Source of the DNA: an uncultured Woeseiaceae bacterium
Lineage (GTDB): Bacteria; Pseudomonadota; Gammaproteobacteria; Steroidobacterales; Woeseiaceae
NCBI GenBank assembly: GCA_947259985.1
Contig: CAMYOJ010000011.1
Location: forward strand, 20,259-84,258
Length of the DNA: 64,000 nucleotides
Direction: 5' to 3'
This document shows, one piece after another, positions 10,763 to 18,220 of this stretch. Each line of letters begins with the position of its first letter. Within the stretch, counting starts at the first letter, position 1. A program made the position numbers and the translations under genes. Under the pieces are notes generated by a model. The model did no database searches, was not told where the DNA came from, and saw only the letters and a program-made list of their open reading frames with translations.

Positions 10763-11055
10763 ATGACGAAACAAGATCTGTTGCTGAAGGCCTGCCTGAT
10801 TGCTGCGATCGCCTTATTGGGCTTAACGCCTGCTGCGTCCGCGTCGGATGCGGATGACCTCGTGTACACGACCGGGTGAGCGTCTACGGGACCGCGGCCG
10901 TCGTCACATTCAAGCTTGTCGGAACGCCGGCCGACCCCTCGGCCACGGATGGTGTTGCCTATTACTACAACACGGGCACGTTCCTGAAGCGCGATAGCGT
11001 CTGGAAGGTCGTCGCCTGGCAGGCGACGAAGATACCTCCCGATCCCGAGGACTGA
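10763..11055 (+). pseudogene. Broken DUF4440/SnoaL-like secreted protein gene (internal deletion)
   Basis: An ATG at 10763 behind a GAGGT site opens 38 codons with a clear signal peptide (hydrophobic core then TPAASASDADD) and stops at TGA 10877-10879. Offset by one base, a frame from about 10876 to the TGA at 11053 reads VSVYGTAAVVTF, then FLKRDSVWKVVAWQATKIP, which is the typical C-terminal half of DUF4440/SnoaL-like (NTF2-fold) proteins. Start plus signal peptide and the C terminus are therefore present, but the central part of roughly 70-80 residues is missing and the frame is broken. This is best read as a deletion-derived pseudogene, or an assembly gap. Function of the parent gene is unknown. 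It ends 2 nt before the end of the convergent tryptophanase gene. Confidence 0.7.
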
Positions 11056-11057
11056 GA

Positions 11058-12428
11058 TCAGGCCCGGTCGAAGTGCGCCGTGAAGTGGCGCAGGAACTGT
11101 GGCGCCTTGATAATTTTCATACCGCGAATCTCGTCGCGCCTCGCCCAGACGTTGCCGATGGCTTCGAGCACATAGTCCATGTGGCTCTGCGTATACACAC
11201 GGCGCGGAATGGCGAGTCGCAGCAGGTCGAGGCGGGCCGGGTGTTCTTCCCCGGTGTGCGGATCCAGCCCGAACATCACGGTGCCAATTTCGACGGCACG
11301 TATACCGGCTTCCAGGTAAAGTTCCACGGCCAGTGACTGGCCGGGATACTGCAATGGCTCGATGTGCGGCAGGAAGCGGCGCGCATCGAGGTACACGGCG
11401 TGTCCGCCGGCCGGCGCCATCACGGGAATTCCGGCCTCGCGCAGATGTTCCACGACGTAGCGCGTCGATAGCAGCCGATAGTCCAGATAGTGTTCGTCAA
11501 GAATCTCGCGCAGGCCGATCGCTATGGCCTCGAGGTCGCGTCCGGCCAGCCCGCCATAGGTGGGAAAGCCCTCGGTCAGGATCAGGATGTTGCGCTCCTG
11601 GTGCGCGAGCGCTGCATCGTTGGTGCACAGGAAGCCGCCGATATTGCCAAAGGCGTCTTTCTTTGCGGACATTGTGCAGCCATCGGCATAGCTGAAAATC
11701 TCACGCGCGATATCGATGACCGGCGTGTTTTCGAAACCCGGTTCACGACGTTTTATGAAGTGTGCGTTCTCGGCGAAGCGGCAGGCATCAATATAAAAAG
11801 GAATGCCGGCCGCCCGCGCGACGCGGCTGATCTCGCGAATGTTGGCCATCGAGACGGGTTGTCCGCCGCCGGAATTGTTCGTGATGGTCACCATGATGAC
11901 AGGGATGCGATCCGGGCCTTCCTTCGCGACCAGCGCCTCGAGCGCGGCAATGTCCATATTGCCCTTGAACGGGGAATAGGAATCGAGGTCGTTCGCCTCG
12001 GCACACGGCAGGTCGACCGGGTTGCCGCCGACGAACTCGATATTTGCCCGAGTGGTATCGAAGTGCGTGTTGTTGGGAACAATCATGCCCGGCTTGACCA
12101 TGACGCCGAACAGGATGTGCTCGGCCGCGCGGCCCTGGTGGGTCGGAATCACCTGCTCGAATCCGAATATGTCCTTGACCGTATCGCGGAAGTGATACCA
12201 GCTGCGGGCGCCCGCATAGGATTCGTCGCCTCGCATCAGCGCGCCCCAGGCCTCGGCCGACATCGCGCTGGTGCCCGAGTCCGTCAAGAGGTCGATGATG
12301 ACGTCCTCGGCACGAAGCAGGAACGGGTTGTAATGCGCCGCGCGAATGAGTTTTTCGCGCTCGGTGCGCGTGGTGAGCTTGATTGGCTCCACCATCTTTA
12401 TGCGGAACGGCTCGATAATGGTTTTCAT
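11058..12428 (-). CDS. tnaA: Tryptophanase (tryptophan indole-lyase)
   Basis: This 456-residue PLP-dependent beta-eliminating lyase would convert L-tryptophan to indole, pyruvate and ammonia; the family can also act on cysteine and serine. The catalytic lysine lies in MSAKKDA at 257, and SGTSAMS, THQGR, GGQPVSMAN and IPRRVYTQSHMD match the family throughout. Positions that distinguish tryptophanase from tyrosine phenol-lyase all point to tryptophanase: Asp 124 in HFDTTR (Thr in TPL), Ile 381 in AVEIG (Arg in TPL) and His in LRHFTAHF (Phe in TPL). I place the start at ATG 12428, which gives the family's normal N terminus (IEPFRIK); a longer frame to 12536 adds unlike sequence. I saw no TnaC-type leader. 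It is divergent from the sulfur-type operon. Confidence 0.9.
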   Translation of the reverse strand: MKTIIEPFRIKMVEPIKLTTRTEREKLIRAAHYNPFLLRAEDVIIDLLTDSGTSAMSAEAWGALMRGDESYAGARSWYHFRDTVKDIFGFEQVIPTHQGRAAEHILFGVMVKPGMIVPNNTHFDTTRANIEFVGGNPVDLPCAEANDLDSYSPFKGNMDIAALEALVAKEGPDRIPVIMVTITNNSGGGQPVSMANIREISRVARAAGIPFYIDACRFAENAHFIKRREPGFENTPVIDIAREIFSYADGCTMSAKKDAFGNIGGFLCTNDAALAHQERNILILTEGFPTYGGLAGRDLEAIAIGLREILDEHYLDYRLLSTRYVVEHLREAGIPVMAPAGGHAVYLDARRFLPHIEPLQYPGQSLAVELYLEAGIRAVEIGTVMFGLDPHTGEEHPARLDLLRLAIPRRVYTQSHMDYVLEAIGNVWARRDEIRGMKIIKAPQFLRHFTAHFDRA

Positions 12429-12532
12429 CAGGGCACTGTAGCCAGCCGGAATCGGGCTCGCGATACGTAAATCTACTGCGCCGGGCGCCAGGATTCGCCA
12501 GCCGTAAATATACCTATGGCATTTCAATGAAT

Positions 12533-12552
12533 ACATTAGATAATACTAATGT
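12533..12552. promoter_or_regulatory. AT-rich perfect palindrome in divergent promoter region
   Basis: Two perfect 7-base arms, ACATTAG and CTAATGT, are separated by six A/T bases. The site is in the roughly 155-nt gap between the divergent tryptophanase and YeeE/YedE genes, 33 nt before the ATG at 12585. It stands out as AT-rich in a GC-rich context. Dyads of this size are typical operators for small dimeric repressors (ArsR, TetR or GntR types), so it may control one or both transcripts. No regulator gene is adjacent. Confidence 0.4.
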
Positions 12553-12584
12553 AAACCGGACACTATCCTTCGTGGGAGGCATTG

Positions 12585-13097
12585 ATGAAACTCGACAAAC
12601 GTTGGCCGCCCGTGCCGGCGGGCATTCTCATCGGCGTGAGCATGCTGCTGGCCTGGATAGTCGCTGGGCGCGGCATCGGCGCGAGCGGCGGCATGACGCG
12701 GTTTGTCGCCTGGGTTCAGCACGGGCTGTTTCCGGCGGCGACGGTGGAGAGCGCTTATTTTGGCAAGTACTTCGCCAATGCTGCCCACCCACTGAACGAC
12801 TACGTCGTTTTCCTGCTTGCAGGGCTCCTGATCGGCGCATTCGTTGCGGCCTGGCTGACCGGGAGATTGCGCTTCGAGGTTCTGCGTGGCCCGCGTAGCA
12901 CTGTCGCTTATCGGATAGTCCTCGCCCTCGGCGGCGGCGTAATCTCGGGATTCGCGGCGCGTCTCGCCCGCGGCTGCACAAGCGGGCACGCCCTCGTCGG
13001 TGGTGCGGAGCTGTCAGTCGGTGCCTGGGTCTTCATGATGTGCATTTTCGCCGGTGGCTGGATGGCGGCCTGGTTTGTGAGAAAACAATGGATATGA
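12585..13097 (+). CDS. YeeE/YedE-family membrane protein, half-size (first)
   Basis: This 170-residue protein with about four membrane helices has the C-terminal family signature RGCTSGH followed by a glycine-rich hydrophobic helix. YeeE/YedE (Sulf_transp) proteins import thiosulfate or related sulfur species through conserved cysteines; full-length members carry two such halves, here encoded by two adjacent genes. The ATG at 12585 is chosen because a GGGAGG site lies 5 nt upstream. The end overlaps the next start by 10 nt, so the two halves are translationally coupled and probably form one transporter. It begins a tight six-gene operon containing a molybdopterin oxidoreductase. Confidence 0.82.
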   Translation: MKLDKRWPPVPAGILIGVSMLLAWIVAGRGIGASGGMTRFVAWVQHGLFPAATVESAYFGKYFANAAHPLNDYVVFLLAGLLIGAFVAAWLTGRLRFEVLRGPRSTVAYRIVLALGGGVISGFAARLARGCTSGHALVGGAELSVGAWVFMMCIFAGGWMAAWFVRKQWI

Positions 13098-13834
13098 TCG
13101 CTCCGCTCGTGAAGACGGGCGTCATCGATGCAGCGACGAACCTGTGGCTGGCCATCCCGATCGGTTTCATCTTCGGTTTCGCGCTGTTTCATGCGGGCTT
13201 TACCGACAGCCGGCGAATCGCCTGGGCATTCTACTTCAAGGATGTCGGTGTACCGGTCGTCATGTTTTCTGCAATCGTGACGGGCATGCTCGGACTCTGG
13301 GGGATGAGCCTGATCGGTTTCATCGATATTTCCAAGGTCTATATGCTGCCAACGTATCTGCTGCCGATGGCAATCGGTGGCCTGCTTTTCGGCATCGGCA
13401 TGGTCGTCGGCGGGTATTGCCCGGGCACGGCGATCGCGGCGTTCGCGACTGGCAAGATCGACGGAATCGTGTTTATCGTCGGATTCCTGATCGGCAGCCT
13501 CATCTTCGGTGATTTCTTCCCGGTGTGGGGCGACTTCTACAACAGCGACTACATGGGCGCGTTTCGCCTGGACCAATGGCTCGGCATCGGGCTGGGTCCG
13601 ACCGTACTCTTGATCGTCCTGGCCGCCGTTGCGGGCTCGTTGTTCCTGCGGCAGGTCCAGTATCGATTCTGGTCAGCGAAGGAAGCGCATCCGAAGGCCG
13701 AGCAGGTGCTCAAGCTGCAGGGCGGACTAATCGCGACGGCAGTAGTAATCGCGATCGTATTAGCTTTCTTCGAGACCCCGTCATTCATCGATGACACGGT
13801 CGAGCCGCCGCACTACATTGTGCCGAGAAATTAG
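13088..13834 (+). CDS. YeeE/YedE-family membrane protein, half-size (second)
   Basis: This 248-residue protein with about six hydrophobic segments carries the second YeeE/YedE signature, GGYCPGTA, in a membrane helix. The cysteine there corresponds to the substrate-handling cysteines of thiosulfate importers. It overlaps the first half gene by 10 nt and precedes the Mo-enzyme gene by 8 nt. A TusA-like (YeeD) partner, usual in the thiosulfate uptake pair, is not present here. The two halves probably assemble to import a sulfur compound or to move sulfane sulfur across the membrane for the neighbouring redox enzyme; the substrate is inferred from the family only. Confidence 0.82.
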   Translation: MDMIAPLVKTGVIDAATNLWLAIPIGFIFGFALFHAGFTDSRRIAWAFYFKDVGVPVVMFSAIVTGMLGLWGMSLIGFIDISKVYMLPTYLLPMAIGGLLFGIGMVVGGYCPGTAIAAFATGKIDGIVFIVGFLIGSLIFGDFFPVWGDFYNSDYMGAFRLDQWLGIGLGPTVLLIVLAAVAGSLFLRQVQYRFWSAKEAHPKAEQVLKLQGGLIATAVVIAIVLAFFETPSFIDDTVEPPHYIVPRN

Positions 13835-13842
13835 GGTACTCC

Positions 13843-16047
13843 ATGAGACGACGCGAGTTCATCAAGGTATCGAGTCTGCTGAGCGCAACCGCGGCGACGG
13901 CCCCAACGTTTTTGCTCGGCGGATGTGCGGCAAAACCGCTGCCCGGAACGGGAAACGTCACGGCGACGCCGACCATCTGCGACATGTGCTTCTGGAAATG
14001 CGCCGGTCATGTCTACAAGGAAGACGGCGAGCTCTGGAAGATCACGGGTAACGATGACGATTTGCACAGCGGCGGCCGACTGTGCACACGGGGTACGGGA
14101 GGTCCGGGCGCCTACCTCGATCCCGACCGTCTGAAGACGCCGTTGCTGCGCGTAAGCGTTGACGGCCGGCAGACGTTCCAGCCTGTGTCCTGGGACCAGG
14201 CGCTGCGCTTCATCGCGTCCAAGATGCAGGTCATTGCCGACACGCACGGGCCTGAACGAATGCTGATGCTGAATCACGGCGCCGGCAGTTCGCACTTCCG
14301 TCACCTGTTGCGCGCCTATGGATCCAACTGTCACGCCGAGCCCGCGTTTGCGCAGTGCCGCGGCCCGCGAGATGTCGGTTTCCGCCTCACTTTCGGTGAA
14401 TCCGCGAGTTCTCCCGAGCGTACCGACATGGAGAATTCGCGGTGCATCGTGCTGCTCGGCTCGCACATCGGCGAAAACCTGCACAATGGCCAGGTGCAGA
14501 CGCTCGCCGAGGCACTCAACAAGGGCGTTACGCTGATCACCGTCGATCCACGGTTCTCGGTGCCGGCCGGTAAATCGAAGTACTGGCTGCCGATCAAGCC
14601 TGGCACGGACATGGCGTTGCTGCTGTCCTGGATGAACGTGCTGATCGAGGAGGGCCTCTGCGATACCGACTATCTCGAACATTACGCGATTGGCTTCGAA
14701 CAAGTCGCGGAGCACGTACGAAACTACACGCCCGAATGGGTGTATCTCGAGACGGGCATCAAGCCCGACGTCATTCGCGAGACCGCGCGCGAGATGGCGA
14801 AAGCGGCGCCGGCGACGGTCGTGCATCCCGGCAGGCACGCGGTCTGGTACGGCGACGACACGCAGCGCAGTCGTGCCATTGCCATGCTGAACGCTTTGCT
14901 CGGTTCCTGGAACCGTAAAGGCGGGTTCTACATCCCCGAAAAGATCGACCTGCCGTCTTACCCGCTGCCCGATTATCCGGAGCCGAAGTACCGGGTCTCG
15001 GATGCGTATCCGGGTAAATGGCCGTTCGCAGGCCAGGGCGTCACCAACGGTGTCATCGATGCATCGGTCGGCGAGGACGCGTTTTTCAAGGGCTGGCTCG
15101 TGTATGGCACGAACCTGCCGCAGACCATACCGGCCGTCGAGGAGCAGCTCAAAGCGGCGGTCGATTCGCTCGATCTCGTCGTCGTCGTAGAGACAATGCC
15201 GTCTGAGATGACCGGCTACGCCGACGTCATCCTGCCCGAATGCACTTACCTGGAGCGCTATGACGATATTCGTAATTCAGGCGAACGCAGTCCGTCGCTG
15301 GCGCTGCGCATGCCGGCCTTCGAACCAAAATACGACAGCAAACCCGGCTGGTGGATAGCGAAACGGCTCGGGCATCGCCTGGGGCTCGATGACTACTTCC
15401 CGTGGGAAGACTACTCCGAGAAGCTCGACTGGCAACTCAAACAGGTGGGAAGCTCGCTCGACGAGATGCAGAAGATCGGCGTCAAGAATTTCCCGCGCAA
15501 GACGCCGATGTACTTCCGCGAAGGCGAGCGCGTGCGATTCCGCACGCCGAGCCGCAAGATCGAGCTTTACTCGCAACAGCTCGCGGACAAGGGCTTCGAT
15601 CCGATGCCCGTGTACACGCCTCCTGATCCGGTGCCGAAGGGCTATTACCGTCTCAACTACGGCCGTATGCCGGCCCATACCTTCGGCAAGACGACCAACA
15701 ACCCCTTGCTGTTCGAGCTGTCGCCCGAGAACCAGCTGTGGGTAAACCCGCTCGTCGCGAGCGAATGGGGTATCAGAAGCGGCGATTATGTGCGTCTCGG
15801 CAGCCCGAAGGGCGTGGTCAGCAACAAGATCCGGGTGCGCGTCACCGAGCGCATCGGCCCCGACTCCGTGTTCATGGCGCACGGCTTCGGCCACAAGTCG
15901 AAACGCCTGCGCCTGACGGCCGGTGTCGGCGCCGATGACGCCTCGCTCATGAGCAATATCAAGATTGACCCCATCATGGGCGGCACCGGCATGCGCGCCA
16001 ACTTCGTGACCTTCGTTAAAGAGCGTCCGGCAGGAGCGGCGACATGA
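13843..16047 (+). CDS. Tat-exported molybdopterin oxidoreductase, polysulfide/thiosulfate reductase-like catalytic subunit
   Basis: This 734-residue protein begins with a twin-arginine signal (RRREFIK). A hydrophobic stretch ending LLGGC resembles a lipobox, so a Tat lipoprotein is possible. A 4Fe-4S motif follows (C-x2-C-x3-C in CDMCFWKC, the fourth Cys in RLCTRG), then the molybdopterin-binding domains and a C-terminal dinucleotide-binding domain. A Cys in the FAQCRG stretch is at about the place where PsrA/PhsA-type enzymes supply a Cys ligand to Mo. Family members reduce polysulfide, thiosulfate, tetrathionate or arsenate, or run in the oxidative direction. The next genes encode the electron-transfer and membrane subunits. 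Context with YeeE/YedE and rhodanese proteins favours a sulfur substrate, but sequence reading alone cannot fix substrate or direction. Confidence 0.88.
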   Translation: MRRREFIKVSSLLSATAATAPTFLLGGCAAKPLPGTGNVTATPTICDMCFWKCAGHVYKEDGELWKITGNDDDLHSGGRLCTRGTGGPGAYLDPDRLKTPLLRVSVDGRQTFQPVSWDQALRFIASKMQVIADTHGPERMLMLNHGAGSSHFRHLLRAYGSNCHAEPAFAQCRGPRDVGFRLTFGESASSPERTDMENSRCIVLLGSHIGENLHNGQVQTLAEALNKGVTLITVDPRFSVPAGKSKYWLPIKPGTDMALLLSWMNVLIEEGLCDTDYLEHYAIGFEQVAEHVRNYTPEWVYLETGIKPDVIRETAREMAKAAPATVVHPGRHAVWYGDDTQRSRAIAMLNALLGSWNRKGGFYIPEKIDLPSYPLPDYPEPKYRVSDAYPGKWPFAGQGVTNGVIDASVGEDAFFKGWLVYGTNLPQTIPAVEEQLKAAVDSLDLVVVVETMPSEMTGYADVILPECTYLERYDDIRNSGERSPSLALRMPAFEPKYDSKPGWWIAKRLGHRLGLDDYFPWEDYSEKLDWQLKQVGSSLDEMQKIGVKNFPRKTPMYFREGERVRFRTPSRKIELYSQQLADKGFDPMPVYTPPDPVPKGYYRLNYGRMPAHTFGKTTNNPLLFELSPENQLWVNPLVASEWGIRSGDYVRLGSPKGVVSNKIRVRVTERIGPDSVFMAHGFGHKSKRLRLTAGVGADDASLMSNIKIDPIMGGTGMRANFVTFVKERPAGAAT

Positions 16048-16586
16048 CGCGCTACGCGATGGTCATCGACACGAAGACCTGTATCGGCTGTGGCGACTGC
16101 GTCGTCGCCTGCAAGACCGAGAACAAGGTTCCCGAAGGGCTCAATCGTGACTGGGTCGTCGAGGCGACGAACGGTACCTACCCGAACCTGACGACGGAAT
16201 TCCGTTCGGAACGCTGCAACCACTGCTCGAACCCGACCTGCGTCACGCTATGCCCGACAGGCGCAAGCCACCTCTGGAACGACACCAATATCGTGCTCGT
16301 CGACGCCGACAAGTGTACGGGCTGCAAGGCCTGTATCGCGGCTTGCCCCTACGACGCGCGTCTCGTCATGCATCCGGAGGGCTATATCGACAAGTGCACC
16401 TTCTGTCATCATCGCGTCGAAAAGGGTCTCGATCCGGCCTGCGTCTCGTCGTGCCCAACGAAGTGCATGTACTTCGGGTCGCTCGATGACCCGAACAGCG
16501 AGGTCAGCCAGCTGCTCAAGACGCGAAATTACAAGGTGCTGAGTCCCGAAACCGGCAACGAGCCCAACGTCTACTACCTTGTGTGA
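16044..16586 (+). CDS. Ferredoxin-like electron-transfer subunit with four 4Fe-4S clusters
   Basis: This 180-residue protein has sixteen cysteines in the PsrB/DmsB/NrfC pattern: CIGCGDCVVAC, CNHCSNPTCVTLC, CTGCKACIAAC, and CTFC with CVSSCPTKC. It would pass electrons between the membrane NrfD-type subunit and the molybdenum subunit. No signal peptide is visible; family members are carried through the Tat system with the catalytic partner. The ATG overlaps the stop of the catalytic subunit gene (ATGA), a strong sign of one complex, and the NrfD-type gene follows after 12 nt. Confidence 0.92.
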   Translation: MTRYAMVIDTKTCIGCGDCVVACKTENKVPEGLNRDWVVEATNGTYPNLTTEFRSERCNHCSNPTCVTLCPTGASHLWNDTNIVLVDADKCTGCKACIAACPYDARLVMHPEGYIDKCTFCHHRVEKGLDPACVSSCPTKCMYFGSLDDPNSEVSQLLKTRNYKVLSPETGNEPNVYYLV

Positions 16587-16598
16587 GGATGAGCGGCA

Positions 16599-17603
16599 AT
16601 GACTGAAGAACTGATGGTCACCGCGAGGGCGAACGAGCTTATCGACCCGAGCCTGCACATCTGGACCTGGGAAGTCGCGATGTACCTGTTCCTGGGTGGG
16701 GTTACGGCTGGCATTATCATTTTCGTGGCCGTGGTCGCACTGCTCAAAAGGGACGAGCAGCTGCCTTACGCGAGCGACCGACTGGCGCTGCTGGCGCCGA
16801 TCGTGCTGTCGCTCGGTATGACGACGCTGTTTCTCGACCTCGAGCACAAGCTGTTCACGTTCCGTTTCTACACGACGTTCCGCGTGCTCTCGCCGATGTC
16901 CTGGGGTGCCTGGATCCTGATCGTCATCTATCCTGTGTCAATCCTGCAGATACTGGCAACGGTGCGGCGTGGTTATCCGCAGATGGCGGAGTACATCGAT
17001 CGGTTGGCGGTAGGGAAAGCTATTGTGAGCTGGTGCCAGCGCAATAGACGCGAGATATCGCTCGTCGCGATCTTTGCCGGCGTCGGACTCGGCGTCTACA
17101 CGGCGATCCTGCTGAGCGCTTTCAGTGCCAGGCCATTCTGGAACACTGGTGTACTGGCGCCATTGTTCCTGGCATCCGGGCTGTCGACGGCTGCGGCCCT
17201 GGTCGCGCTGCTGACGCGCGATCATGGGGAGAGGGCCTGGTTCACGCGCGTCGACATCTACCTGATCGTCATCGAGCTGGCGCTGGTCGGACTGTTCATC
17301 ATCAACCTGGCGACCGGATCGGCAGCCCAGATACAGGCACTGGAGTGCTGCATAATGGGCGGCTCCTACACGTTTGCGTTCTGGGTGCTGTTCGTCGGGA
17401 TCGGATTGCTGGTTCCGCTGCTGCTCGAAATTCTGGAGGTACGCGGGTTGGGTACGACGCTCGCCGTGGTGGCGGCGGTGCTGGTGCTATTTGGCGGCTA
17501 TACGCTGCGCCACGTGATGATGGAAGTTGGACAGGAAAGTACTTGGACTCAATACGACACGCAGTACAATACCGAGCTTTTGCAGAGACTGGAGCGGGAA
17601 TGA
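16599..17603 (+). CDS. NrfD/PsrC-type quinone-interacting membrane subunit
   Basis: This 334-residue protein is highly hydrophobic with eight or nine predicted membrane helices, as in the NrfD family. Such subunits anchor Mo/FeS modules in the inner membrane and exchange electrons with quinones. The N-terminal segment (DPSLHIWTWEVAMYLFLGG) is typical of the group. It follows the FeS subunit gene by 12 nt, and its stop overlaps the start of the rhodanese-like lipoprotein gene (ATGA). No haem-binding motif is present. Together with the two preceding genes it completes a complex iron-sulfur molybdoenzyme of PsrABC layout. Confidence 0.9.
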   Translation: MTEELMVTARANELIDPSLHIWTWEVAMYLFLGGVTAGIIIFVAVVALLKRDEQLPYASDRLALLAPIVLSLGMTTLFLDLEHKLFTFRFYTTFRVLSPMSWGAWILIVIYPVSILQILATVRRGYPQMAEYIDRLAVGKAIVSWCQRNRREISLVAIFAGVGLGVYTAILLSAFSARPFWNTGVLAPLFLASGLSTAAALVALLTRDHGERAWFTRVDIYLIVIELALVGLFIINLATGSAAQIQALECCIMGGSYTFAFWVLFVGIGLLVPLLLEILEVRGLGTTLAVVAAVLVLFGGYTLRHVMMEVGQESTWTQYDTQYNTELLQRLERE

Positions 17604-18220
17604 TTTCATCGATGAGACTTCTGGCCGTCGTCGCGTTGGCAGTCATCACAGTGGCCTGCGGGCGTTCTGGCGATGGCGTGCCATTTCACGACGTGGCGCA
17701 AGCCGCTGCACGCCAGGCCGATCGGGTCCAGGTCGAAGAACTGGCCGAGTGGCTGATCGAGGAGCGCCTGGATTTCGCGCTCATCGACGTGCGAGCCGCA
17801 TCCGATTACGACAAGGGCCATATCGGTGAAGCGCGTAACCTGCCGATTGCCGAGTTGGTGACGGATGCATCGATGGCGAGCCTGCCCACCGATCGCAAGA
17901 TCGTGGTCTATTCGAACGGCTCGGAAAACGGCGCCAAGGCCGCCACGCTGCTGCGCATCGCGGGTTTCAATGCCCATGTCCTCTCAGGTGGTTACAACGC
18001 CTGGCATGCGCGAATCCTGAATCCGGACATCACGGCCGAGGAACTCGACGGCGAGAGCCTGCAGGTCTCTGCTCAGCGTGCCTTCGCGTGTTACTTCGTG
18101 GGCGATCGCGGCGAAGGAGCCGCCCGGCGCCCGCAGGCCGAATTCGTACCGCCGGTCTTCGACGAGGACGCCTTTGAAGACGATGAGCCCTTGCCTCCGG
18201 CGGGCGAAGAGTCCTGCTGA
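17600..18220 (+). CDS. Rhodanese-fold lipoprotein lacking the catalytic cysteine
   Basis: This 206-residue protein has a hydrophobic N terminus ending VITVAC, a probable though not ideal lipobox, then a rhodanese-like domain (about 45-145) with ALIDVRAASDYDKGHI, IVVYSNGSENG and VLSGGYNAW. In active rhodaneses the loop after VVY starts with Cys; here it is Ser (about residue 105), so sulfur transfer by the usual persulfide is unlikely. Other cysteines exist later (one in FACYF, and the last residue), and the tail is acidic and proline-rich. The ATG overlaps the NrfD-type stop, so it belongs to the operon. It may bind a sulfur anion or serve the complex structurally at the membrane surface; that is inference. 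Confidence 0.8.
   Translation: MISSMRLLAVVALAVITVACGRSGDGVPFHDVAQAAARQADRVQVEELAEWLIEERLDFALIDVRAASDYDKGHIGEARNLPIAELVTDASMASLPTDRKIVVYSNGSENGAKAATLLRIAGFNAHVLSGGYNAWHARILNPDITAEELDGESLQVSAQRAFACYFVGDRGEGAARRPQAEFVPPVFDEDAFEDDEPLPPAGEESC

Noticed and set aside
11058..12428. Tyrosine phenol-lyase as an alternative to tryptophanase
   Set aside because: The three diagnostic positions (Asp 124, Ile 381, C-terminal His) all follow the tryptophanase pattern.
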